A stretch of 64,000 bases of DNA from JBAYJT01 sp041664965 (GTDB lineage: Bacteria > Pseudomonadota > Gammaproteobacteria > UBA9339), in the NCBI GenBank assembly GCA_041664965.1, contig JBAYJT010000001.1, positions 1 to 64,000 on the forward strand, in the 5' to 3' direction. Position 1 is the first letter of the stretch; every line of letters begins with the position of its first letter. The translations under genes were made by a program, and so were the position numbers. A model generated the notes under the pieces. That model ran no database searches. It was not told the origin of the DNA and saw only the letters and a list, made by a program, of their open reading frames with translations. Positions 53,901 to 60,511 of the stretch are shown here, one piece after another.

Positions 53901-54458
53901 GACCTCGTGACTAGTGCGAAACCCGTCGAAATAATGCAAAAATGGCAAACGTGATTTCAAGCTAGCTACTTCAGAAATTAATGCAAAATCGTGAGCTTCT
54001 TGCACGCTATTGGAACAAAGCATGACAAAACCAGTTGCGCGAGCAGCCATAACATCGCTGTGATCGCAATAAATTGACATGCCCTGATAAGCTAAAATAC
54101 GCGAGGCAATATGAAACACAGTCGGCGTAAGCTCGCCCGCTATGCGATACATGTTGGGGATCATTAAAAGTAAGCCTTGCGAAGCTGTAAAAGTTGTCGC
54201 CAAAGCTCCAGTTTGAATCGCACCGTGAATAGCACCAGCAGCACCGCCTTCACTTTGCATTTCAACTATGTGCGGGACAGTGCCCCAAATATTTTTACGT
54301 CCATCAGTTGCCCATTGATCGGTGTATTCACCCATGGCCGATGCTGGTGTGATTGGATAAATAATACAAATCTCGTTAACTTTATAAGCAACATAGGCTA
54401 CCGCCTCATTGCCTTCCATGATGCCAATCTTCCCTTCGCCTTTGGTTTTTTCTGTCAT
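50907..54458 (-). CDS. nifJ: Pyruvate:ferredoxin (flavodoxin) oxidoreductase
   Basis: 1183 residues, the full single-chain form, from ATG 54458 with GAGG upstream. It converts pyruvate and CoA to acetyl-CoA, CO2 and reduced ferredoxin. N-terminal domain ICIIYPITPASAMGEYTD; a ferredoxin-like insert with CVQCGQCSIVCPHS and CDDCTGCGLCALSCPVK (two 4Fe-4S clusters, about 690-760); then CGACAGCGESPYV for the proximal cluster and the TPP domain GDGWAYDIGYGGLDHV and DTEVYSNTGGQSSKATPRG. It is an oxygen-sensitive, anaerobic-type enzyme and heads the fermentation genes. Confidence 0.97.
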   Translation of the reverse strand: MTEKTKGEGKIGIMEGNEAVAYVAYKVNEICIIYPITPASAMGEYTDQWATDGRKNIWGTVPHIVEMQSEGGAAGAIHGAIQTGALATTFTASQGLLLMIPNMYRIAGELTPTVFHIASRILAYQGMSIYCDHSDVMAARATGFVMLCSNSVQEAHDFALISEVASLKSRLPFLHYFDGFRTSHEVNKINLLSDEEMLAMMDMKLIDEHRARKLTPNDPLVRGAVQNSDTAFQARESGNKFYDALPNILTETMQEFAKITGRNYGLLEYVGAKDAEKVIVLMGSGAETVAETVEYLTAQGEKVGVIKVHLFRPFPKEEFLKLLPKQCKKIAVLDRCRESGAVGEPLYTEVAATLLEAHNAGTLQTKVLPKIIGGRFGIGSKEFTPAMVQAIFVELGKDKPKHNFTVGIVDDVTNTSLIYDPKFVIEPDYVKRAVFYGLGADGTVSANKNTVKIIGEETDQFTQAYFVYDAKKSGSKTISHLRFSPKPIHSTYLIQAANFIGCHQYGLISRFDVLEKAAPKATFLLNSIYGPKEIWQHLPEVIQKEIIEKQISFYVIDAYKVADMAGMGGRINTIMQTCFFALSNVLPKSAAIEKIKASIEKSYGKKGEAALEQNFAAVDQALANLHQVEVPKTVTSKIALIPAVSSSAPPFIRDVIGKMLDDRGDELPVSAIPLDGSYPPESTCWEKRNIAFSLPVWDQDACVQCGQCSIVCPHSAIRAKRYPSNLLKGAPAGFKSAKLRDPKIQEQNFTLQVYCDDCTGCGLCALSCPVKVAGGAKKALNMAPKPEILDSERANVEFFSGLPTPSRDELDLNNVRGAQYLPQFFEFCGACAGCGESPYVRILSQLYGDRLLIADACGCSLVYGCNLPTNPWVRDTKGRGPAYSGSLFEDNAEFGLGFALTADKHREYALELLKTLGNKLNPTLVKELVSSQLNTAAEIEAQRMRIEELKKLLSTHSDTQSKQLFSLADYLVRPSVWAVGGDGWAYDIGYGGLDHVLASGRKINILVMDTEVYSNTGGQSSKATPRGAVAKFATHGKAAAKKDLGLMAMTYGDVYVASIALGANPNQALKAFLEAESYPGPSLIIAYSHCIAHGIDMQDGLKQQKLAVNSGYWLLYRHDPRLIEQGLNPLQLDSPEPSIPLSEYMYNENRYRILQQQDPEHAKKMLELAEKDVKRRWQKYKTL

Positions 54459-54470
54459 AAACACCTCGAT

Positions 54471-54529
54471 CTTAACTTGAAAATATAACCCATTGATTTA
54501 TAAAGAAATCATGTAGACATGTTTTTTAT
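54471..54529 (-). repeat. Dispersed palindrome-headed repeat, copy 12
   Basis: On the minus strand: AAAACATGTCTACATGATTTC, then TTTATAAATCAATGGGTTATA and TTTTCAAGTTAAGATC. It fills the GNAT-nifJ gap, so the nifJ leader contains it. Its first bases overlap the GNAT stop. Confidence 0.85.
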
Positions 54530-54990
54530 CTTTTTAAATGTTTTATCAAGAAATAATCATATTGATTTTCTATATTTGCTACAAAAATCGGTAATTTGGC
54601 AAAAACTTCGTAACCATTTTTTAAATAAAAATCTAGTGCCTGAAAAGTCGCAGTGTTAACCTTCATATAAATAGCATTGTCCTTACGAGCACACTCTTCA
54701 GCTTTTTCCAATAAGCGCGAACCTAGCCTTTGCTTACGTAATGATTCATCAACCCATAATAGCTCGATATTAAAGACTCCAAGACGGCAACACGCACATA
54801 GCCCAGCCATAAGATTATTATTTTCATTATGATATGCCAGAATATAATTATTTATTTCAAAAGCACCAACTTTGCTGAAATTATATCCCCTCACTTGGTT
54901 GCGCAGCGCTTCACAAATTGGATGCGTTGGTGAACATTCCTTATGCAAAGAAAATGTGAGATTGCTGATATTTGTTTTATCAATATTCAT
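54526..54990 (-). CDS. GNAT-family N-acetyltransferase
   Basis: 154 residues. The acetyl-CoA loop is RKQRLGSRLLEKAEECARK (Q/R-x-x-G-x-G/S pattern, about 85-103), preceded by the beta4 strand VFNIELLWVDESL and followed by NTATFQALDFYLKNGYEVF. The substrate is unknown. It lies 9 bp after galE. Confidence 0.88.
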   Translation of the reverse strand: MNIDKTNISNLTFSLHKECSPTHPICEALRNQVRGYNFSKVGAFEINNYILAYHNENNNLMAGLCACCRLGVFNIELLWVDESLRKQRLGSRLLEKAEECARKDNAIYMKVNTATFQALDFYLKNGYEVFAKLPIFVANIENQYDYFLIKHLKR

Positions 54991-54999
54991 TAGGCTTCA

Positions 55000-55992
55000 C
55001 TACGCTACGCCGCGGCAAGTCATTAGCTTCTGCTCCCACGCCCAGGCATGAGAAATAATCGTTTTCAAATCTGCAAATTTTGGCTTCCAGCCCAACTTCT
55101 TCTCCGCCTCTTTGGCATCCGCAACCAAAACAGCTGGATCACCAGCACGGCGCGGACTGAACTGCACTTTGATTTTTTTACCTGTAACTTTTTCGGCAGC
55201 TTCAATAACTTCCAAAACTGAATAGCCATTGCCATTACCTAGATTATAAGCTGCGCTATCACCGCCTTTTAAAAGCGCTTCCAAAGCCAATAAATGCGCC
55301 TGGCACAAATCGCAAATATGTATGTAATCGCGAATGCAGGTGCCATCTTTAGTCGGATAATCCTTACCAAAAATTTTTATATCATCTAAACGCCCGGAAG
55401 CAACCTGCAAAACAAGCGGAATTAAGTGCGTCTCTGGATCGTGCCATTCACCCAATCTTCCGAGTGGATCCGCTCCCGCTGCGTTAAAATAGCGTAAACT
55501 AACAGATTTTAAGTCGTAAGCTTTGTCATAATCAGATAAGATCTGCTCGAACATCCATTTAGATTGTCCATATGGATTAATCGGATTTTTGGGATGTTTG
55601 GTATCAATTGGGGTATATTCTGGATCACCATAAACAGCAGCGCTGGAAGAAAAAATCAAGTTTTTAACTTTGTGATCCAGCATCACATCCAGCAAATTTA
55701 GGCTATACGCTAAATTATTTTGGTAATATTTAGCCGGCTCTTCTACCGACTCTCCAACCCGAATAAAACCCGCAAAGTGCATAACTGCAGAAAATTTGTA
55801 TGTTTTAAAGAGAGCATTTAATGTAATTTTGTCGGCAATGTCTGCTACAACAAGCTCTGCGTCTAACACAAGGCTTTTGCGACCCGTCGATAAATTATCT
55901 AAAACTACCGGATGGTACCCAGCTTCTTTGAGCGCATGTACCATGTGGGAACCTATGTAGCCAGCGCCACCTGTTACCAAAATGTTTTTCAT
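55000..55992 (-). CDS. galE: UDP-glucose 4-epimerase
   Basis: 330 residues from ATG 55992 (E. coli 338). NAD-binding VTGGAGYIGSHMVHAL, VMHFAGFIRVGESV, catalytic SSSAAVYG plus YGQSKWMFEQIL (Tyr-x-x-x-Lys), RYFNAAGADP and GNGNGYSVLEVIEAAEKVTG at the end. It supplies UDP-galactose for surface polysaccharide. It heads the long minus-strand run and diverges from the ArnA-type gene. Confidence 0.95.
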   Translation of the reverse strand: MKNILVTGGAGYIGSHMVHALKEAGYHPVVLDNLSTGRKSLVLDAELVVADIADKITLNALFKTYKFSAVMHFAGFIRVGESVEEPAKYYQNNLAYSLNLLDVMLDHKVKNLIFSSSAAVYGDPEYTPIDTKHPKNPINPYGQSKWMFEQILSDYDKAYDLKSVSLRYFNAAGADPLGRLGEWHDPETHLIPLVLQVASGRLDDIKIFGKDYPTKDGTCIRDYIHICDLCQAHLLALEALLKGGDSAAYNLGNGNGYSVLEVIEAAEKVTGKKIKVQFSPRRAGDPAVLVADAKEAEKKLGWKPKFADLKTIISHAWAWEQKLMTCRGVA

Positions 55993-56094
55993 AGTGTGCC
56001 GATTGTACAAGAAACTGTTCAAAAGCTCCACCAAATGCTATATTTGGCGCCCTAAATACTCCGCCTTTTGAAATTGCATCAATTGGAGCAAACT

Positions 56095-57111
56095 ATGACT
56101 AAAAAAATCTTAATTCTTGGTATAAACGGCTTTATTGGCGCCTCTTTGGTACCACAAATCCTCTCCCAAACGGACTGGGAAATCTATGGTATGGATCTAC
56201 AAGAACATAAGCTTAAAAGCTCTTTGGGACATGCTAGATTGCATTTTACTCTAGGCGATGTTATTCAAAATCCAGACTGGGTAGAAGAACACATTAAAAA
56301 GTGCGATATCGTTTTGCCTTTAGTAGCTGTAGCAAATCCAGCCATTTACGTCACCGATCCACTCCGCGTTTTCGAATTAGACTTTGTTTCTAACCTAAGC
56401 GTCTTGCGCCAATGTGTCCAATATGGCAAACGCATTATTTTCCCATCTACCTCCGAAGTCTATGGCATGAGCAAAGATGCCGTATTTAATGAAGAAACAA
56501 GTGAATTAACCCAAGGTCCAATCAACAAAGAAAGATGGATTTATTCCTGCTCCAAACAACTAATGGACCGCGTAATTTATGGCTATGGCTCGCGCGGCCA
56601 GCTGGCTTACACTCTATTTCGTCCATTCAATTGGATTGGACCACTACAAGATGATCCACATGACAAGGCCAGCAATACCTCGCGTGTTGTAACACAGTTC
56701 GTATGCAATATTATTTATGGAAGAGACTTACAATTAGTTGATGGTGGTGAACAAAAACGCTGCTTTACGCACATTAACGATGGCATAGACGCTCTCATGA
56801 AAATTTTAATCAACAAAGACAACTCCGCTTCCAGCCATATTTTCAATATTGGCAATCCTAAAAATAACTTTTCCATTCGCGAATTAGCCGAAAAAATCCT
56901 CGCCTTAGCTCACAACTACCCCAAATATCGCGACAATGTAGCTAAAATCAAAATTGTAGACACAAGTTCTGGAACCTATTACGGCAAAGGCTATCAAGAT
57001 CTACAAAACCGCGTCCCATCTATTGAAAACGCCAAAAAATACCTGAACTGGGAACCAAAATATACCTTAGATGAAACCTTGAAAGATATTTTGGATTATC
57101 ATTTAAGTTAA
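56095..57111 (+). CDS. Standalone ArnA-type UDP-glucuronate decarboxylase
   Basis: 338 residues from ATG 56095, with GGAG upstream. The sequence matches the C-terminal dehydrogenase half of ArnA: ILILGINGFIGASLVPQIL, PLRVFELDFVSNLSVLRQCV, FPSTSEVYGM, RWIYSCSKQLMDRVIYGYG, FRPFNWIGP, GGEQKRCFTHINDGI and SSGTYYGKGYQDLQNR. It oxidatively decarboxylates UDP-glucuronate to UDP-4-keto-arabinose for lipid A modification. The N-terminal formyltransferase half of E. coli ArnA is absent. ArnD is encoded 16 kb away. Confidence 0.9.
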   Translation: MTKKILILGINGFIGASLVPQILSQTDWEIYGMDLQEHKLKSSLGHARLHFTLGDVIQNPDWVEEHIKKCDIVLPLVAVANPAIYVTDPLRVFELDFVSNLSVLRQCVQYGKRIIFPSTSEVYGMSKDAVFNEETSELTQGPINKERWIYSCSKQLMDRVIYGYGSRGQLAYTLFRPFNWIGPLQDDPHDKASNTSRVVTQFVCNIIYGRDLQLVDGGEQKRCFTHINDGIDALMKILINKDNSASSHIFNIGNPKNNFSIRELAEKILALAHNYPKYRDNVAKIKIVDTSSGTYYGKGYQDLQNRVPSIENAKKYLNWEPKYTLDETLKDILDYHLS

Positions 57112-57222
57112 CCACTACCCAATGATTAATCATTCACGCTAGACACCGCAAATTATGCCCAGTTATACTTCGTGGTAAAATTGCCTTTACTTTAAATTTT
57201 CACTTAAAAGAGAGATTAAATT

Positions 57223-57804
57223 ATGCAACATTCTTCAGCCGTTACTATAAGTAAACTCCCTGCAGATTTAGAAAATGACATAAAGCATTCTCCTGTGTTT
57301 GACTCACAACAAACCCAAGTTTTTTGGAGCTTAAGACAGCACATGCAGTTATTAAATCAAAATGTAACCGGCCCAGTGTTCTCAGCTGCCTTTAAAAAAC
57401 TTCCTTTTTTTGGTTTATTGAAAAATTTACACGATTTACCAACAGAGAGAGATATGAACTCCCCTGCTTTGGACTTAGCTGCAAAGATATATTGGTATTC
57501 CATTGCCCACAGCGAAGAATTTCAACAAAACACCGCACAATTTAAGGAAATATTACAAAAAACACAAGTCCCTTATAACCCTGCTAACGTCATCGCATTG
57601 ACCGCCTTGTTATTAGAGTTTTATGAAATATCGTTACATCCAGAAAAATTAGCCCCTCTACCAAAATCTAACGCCCATCTTAATATACGTTATACAATAT
57701 TTGGGGGCTCACCTTCACGCACAACAGTGAATACAAGTCCCCAATCACCTGGGAAACAACACTCAACAAATACCCTTCCAACCGAACCTAGCTTAAAAAA
57801 ATAA
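57223..57804 (+). CDS. Unknown protein (193 aa) with disordered tail
   Basis: ATG 57223 follows AGAGAGAT. Residues about 15-145 look helical and soluble (QVFWSLRQHMQLLNQNV, DLAAKIYWYSIAHSEEF, VIALTALLLEFYEISLH). The last 45 are Ser/Thr/Pro/Gln-rich (TTVNTSPQSPGKQHS). No signal peptide and no recognised family. It shares with the proteins at 8746 and 16656 a lone-gene setting and a low-complexity end. It is convergent with the aldolase gene. Confidence 0.65.
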   Translation: MQHSSAVTISKLPADLENDIKHSPVFDSQQTQVFWSLRQHMQLLNQNVTGPVFSAAFKKLPFFGLLKNLHDLPTERDMNSPALDLAAKIYWYSIAHSEEFQQNTAQFKEILQKTQVPYNPANVIALTALLLEFYEISLHPEKLAPLPKSNAHLNIRYTIFGGSPSRTTVNTSPQSPGKQHSTNTLPTEPSLKK

Positions 57805-57811
57805 AGTTAAG

Positions 57812-58840
57812 CTACTTGATTTTGGTTGTTTCCATCGCCACTTGATATTTGCCTAGGACAGCAAGGCTATTTAACTCGGCTCTTTTTATAAAAGCCTGCT
57901 GCGCTTTGATAACATTCTCCGGTTTACCAGCCCAGGCGGTTAATGCATATTCTTGCAAAGCACGAGCATAGGAAAAGCTCAAATTCCAGGGTTTATTTGG
58001 CTTTAATACATTCATTGCATTGAGATGCGCCGTAGCATCTTCTGGAGTTTGTCCACCAGATAAGAAATTTATGGATGGCACTGCTGCAGGAACGGTTTCT
58101 AATAAGACACGTAAAGTAGCTTCTGCAACCTCATCCACGCTGGCTTGCTTCGCACATTGTTTTCCTGAAATAACCATACTCGGCTTTAAAAGCATATATT
58201 CCAAAATGACTTTATGCCTATTTAAGGCGTGAAATACTGAATGCAACACAGAATGACTCACTTCAGCCGAACGCGAAATAGTATGGTCGCCATCAATTAA
58301 TACTTCTGGTTCTACTATAGGAACAATATCTAAATTTTGACAAATCGCCGCATAGCGCGCCAGAACTTCAGCGTTGGATTTAATTGCAACGCGACTTGGG
58401 TTTTGCGGCGTTATAGAAATTACTGCGCGCCACTTAGCAAAACGCGCTCCTGCCTGCTTATGCTTTTCCAAAAGCTTTGCTAAACCATCTAAACCTTCTG
58501 TGATACTGTCTCCATCAAAATTAGGTAACGGCAAAAAGCCTTTATCCACTTTAATTCCTGACACAATACCTTGCTCTTTTAGAAAATCAGGAAATAATTT
58601 ACCAGCAAGATTTTTTTGATACAAAGTTTCTTCAAATAAGATAACTCCACTTATATACTGAGCTATATCGGGGGTTGTTAATAGCATATCCCGATAAGCT
58701 CGGCGGTTTTCTTCAGTAGAAGCTACTTTCACTGCAGCAAAACGTTTTTTTATAGTATTCTCGCTTTCATCTGCAGCCAAAATACCTTTACCAGAGGCTG
58801 TCAAAGCCGCAATTGTAGAAATAAGTATTTTTTTATCCAT
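57812..58840 (-). CDS. Class I fructose-bisphosphate aldolase
   Basis: 342 residues of the classical class I family (PF00274 type), otherwise common in eukaryotes. N-terminus GKGILAADESENTIKKRF. KWRAVISI holds one active-site Lys, VPIVEPEVLIDGDH a Glu, and EYMLLKPSMV the Schiff-base Lys (about 224). FLSGGQTPEDA and the flexible C-terminus follow. It cleaves fructose 1,6-bisphosphate made by pfp. Most gammaproteobacteria use class II or the FbaB type, so transfer is possible. Confidence 0.94.
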   Translation of the reverse strand: MDKKILISTIAALTASGKGILAADESENTIKKRFAAVKVASTEENRRAYRDMLLTTPDIAQYISGVILFEETLYQKNLAGKLFPDFLKEQGIVSGIKVDKGFLPLPNFDGDSITEGLDGLAKLLEKHKQAGARFAKWRAVISITPQNPSRVAIKSNAEVLARYAAICQNLDIVPIVEPEVLIDGDHTISRSAEVSHSVLHSVFHALNRHKVILEYMLLKPSMVISGKQCAKQASVDEVAEATLRVLLETVPAAVPSINFLSGGQTPEDATAHLNAMNVLKPNKPWNLSFSYARALQEYALTAWAGKPENVIKAQQAFIKRAELNSLAVLGKYQVAMETTKIK

Positions 58841-58877
58841 AAAACTCTCCTATTTATCTAAAAATTTATTAGGAATC

Positions 58878-58954
58878 TGGCGCGCTCGACTGGATTCGAA
58901 CCAGCGACCTTTGGCTTCGGAGGCCAATACTCTATCCAACTGAGCTACGAGCGC
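58878..58954 (-). tRNA. tRNA-Arg (anticodon CCG)
   Basis: 77 nt with CCA. Acceptor GCGCTCG/CGAGCGC, D-arm AGCTCAGTTGG, anticodon stem TTGGC/GCCAA with loop CTCCGAA (anticodon CCG, reading CGG), T-arm CTGG-TTCGAAT-CCAG. Intact, without any insert. Confidence 0.95.
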
Positions 58955-59056
58955 TTAATAGAACTAGCTACGCATTAGTATATAGGTTTTTTGCAAAAAA
59001 TATAATTAACGCTTATAATGCTATGATAATCATGATGTTATCAAAGGAGATGAAAT

Positions 59057-59911
59057 ATGATTTCTAAAAAGGTATTTTTAAAAGGAAAACCGGTGACGCT
59101 AATCGGAAGAGCAATAAAAACCGGGATGCCCGCCCCTCAATTCACCTTGGTAGACGACAGCTTTAATAATATAACCCTCGCTAACTTTCCTGGAAAAATA
59201 AAAATCATCACATCTTTTCTATCTTTAGACACCCCCGTTTGTGATCTACAAGTTAAAGAATTTAACAAAGAGGCATCTGGGTTTTCTCCAGATGTCGTTG
59301 TAATAGGAGTTAGTAAAGATTTGCCTTTTGCGCAACACAGATTTTGTTCTAGTAATAATATACAAAACGCTAAAGTTTTTTCTGATTATCGCAATTCATC
59401 TTTCGGAATTAACTACGGTTTACTAATCAAAGAAAATAATTTACTCGCCCGAGCTGTGATCATCTTAGATAAAAATGACATTGTTAGATATGCACAAATA
59501 GTTGAAGAATTAACAACCCCTCCTGATTACAAAGAAACATTGGCAAAGCTTAATGAAATCATTAACGCCCCAACGCTTCCTAAGGGCGATGATAATTTAG
59601 GGAAATGTTTAGCTTGCGAAGCATTCGCTACCCCGCTTTCAGCCGTACAAGTTGAAAAATTGATCACCGAAATCACTGGCTGGGAGTTGGTAGATGGAAA
59701 AAAAATAGTTAAGGAACTTAAGTTTAAAGATTTTATTGAAGCTAAATATTGCCTAGATTTGCTTTCAATAATCGCCGAAGAACAAGGACATCACCCAAAC
59801 TTTAGTCTTATCTATAACAAGCTAAAAATATCTCTTACAACTCACACTGCCGGAGGACTAACTACTAATGATTTCACCATGGCAAAAATAATCGACGAAG
59901 TTATTAATTAA
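59057..59911 (+). CDS. Thiol peroxidase fused to pterin-4a-carbinolamine dehydratase
   Basis: 284 residues in one uninterrupted frame. Residues 1-168 are a Tpx-type peroxiredoxin: KGKPVTLIGRAIKTGMPAPQF and the peroxidatic Cys in SLDTPVCDLQVKEFN, though the second conserved Tpx cysteine appears in QHRFCSSNNI. Residues about 183-284 are a complete PhhB/DCoH domain: KCLACEAFATPLS, ITGWEL, EEQGHHPNFSLIYNKLKIS and THTAGGLTTNDF (catalytic HHP and TH). The first removes peroxides; the second dehydrates 4a-hydroxypterins. This is a fusion I do not know. AAAGGAGAT precedes the ATG. It is followed 12 bp on by sodB. Confidence 0.9.
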   Translation: MISKKVFLKGKPVTLIGRAIKTGMPAPQFTLVDDSFNNITLANFPGKIKIITSFLSLDTPVCDLQVKEFNKEASGFSPDVVVIGVSKDLPFAQHRFCSSNNIQNAKVFSDYRNSSFGINYGLLIKENNLLARAVIILDKNDIVRYAQIVEELTTPPDYKETLAKLNEIINAPTLPKGDDNLGKCLACEAFATPLSAVQVEKLITEITGWELVDGKKIVKELKFKDFIEAKYCLDLLSIIAEEQGHHPNFSLIYNKLKISLTTHTAGGLTTNDFTMAKIIDEVIN

Positions 59912-59923
59912 CCTGGAGGTCTT

Positions 59924-60505
59924 ATGACATTTGAATTACCCAAATTACCCTTTCCCAAAGGAGCATTAGCCCCTTATATATCCGAAGAAACCATAGAATA
60001 CCATTATGGCAAACATCATCAAGCGTATATTACTAATCTTAATAAATTGATTATCGACACAGAATTCGAAAAAAAAGACTTACCTAATATAATCAAAACT
60101 TCTTCTAAAACAATTTTTAATAACGCAGCACAAGCTTGGAATCATGCTTTTTATTGGAATTGCCTACAGCCCAACACTAACGAAAATATTCCACCATCAC
60201 TCGCGGCTGCTCTCGTAAAAACCTTTGGTTCTTTTGAAAAATTCAAAGAAGAATTCACCAAATCCGCTCTAAGCCTCTTTGGTTCAGGATGGACTTGGCT
60301 GGTTAAAGATAGAAATGGCTTACTGACAATCATGAATACCAGCAATGCCGAAACACCTATTACTACCGACAACACCCCTTTATTAACTTGTGATGTCTGG
60401 GAGCATGCATACTATATAGATTACAGAAATGCACGCGCACAATATTTGGAAAATTTCTGGAAAGTAGTTAATTGGCAATTTGTTGATAAGAATTTCTCTG
60501 TATAA
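59924..60505 (+). CDS. sodB: Iron superoxide dismutase
   Basis: 193 residues (E. coli 193). Metal ligands lie in EYHYGKHHQAYI (His), AAQAWNHAFYWNCL (His) and CDVWEHAYYIDYRN (Asp, His). The pattern of LFGSGWTWLV favours iron. CCTGGAGGTCTT precedes the ATG. It shares a transcript with the peroxidase fusion, giving a two-gene oxidative stress unit that could protect the oxygen-sensitive PFOR. Confidence 0.96.
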   Translation: MTFELPKLPFPKGALAPYISEETIEYHYGKHHQAYITNLNKLIIDTEFEKKDLPNIIKTSSKTIFNNAAQAWNHAFYWNCLQPNTNENIPPSLAAALVKTFGSFEKFKEEFTKSALSLFGSGWTWLVKDRNGLLTIMNTSNAETPITTDNTPLLTCDVWEHAYYIDYRNARAQYLENFWKVVNWQFVDKNFSV

Positions 60506-60511
60506 AACATA

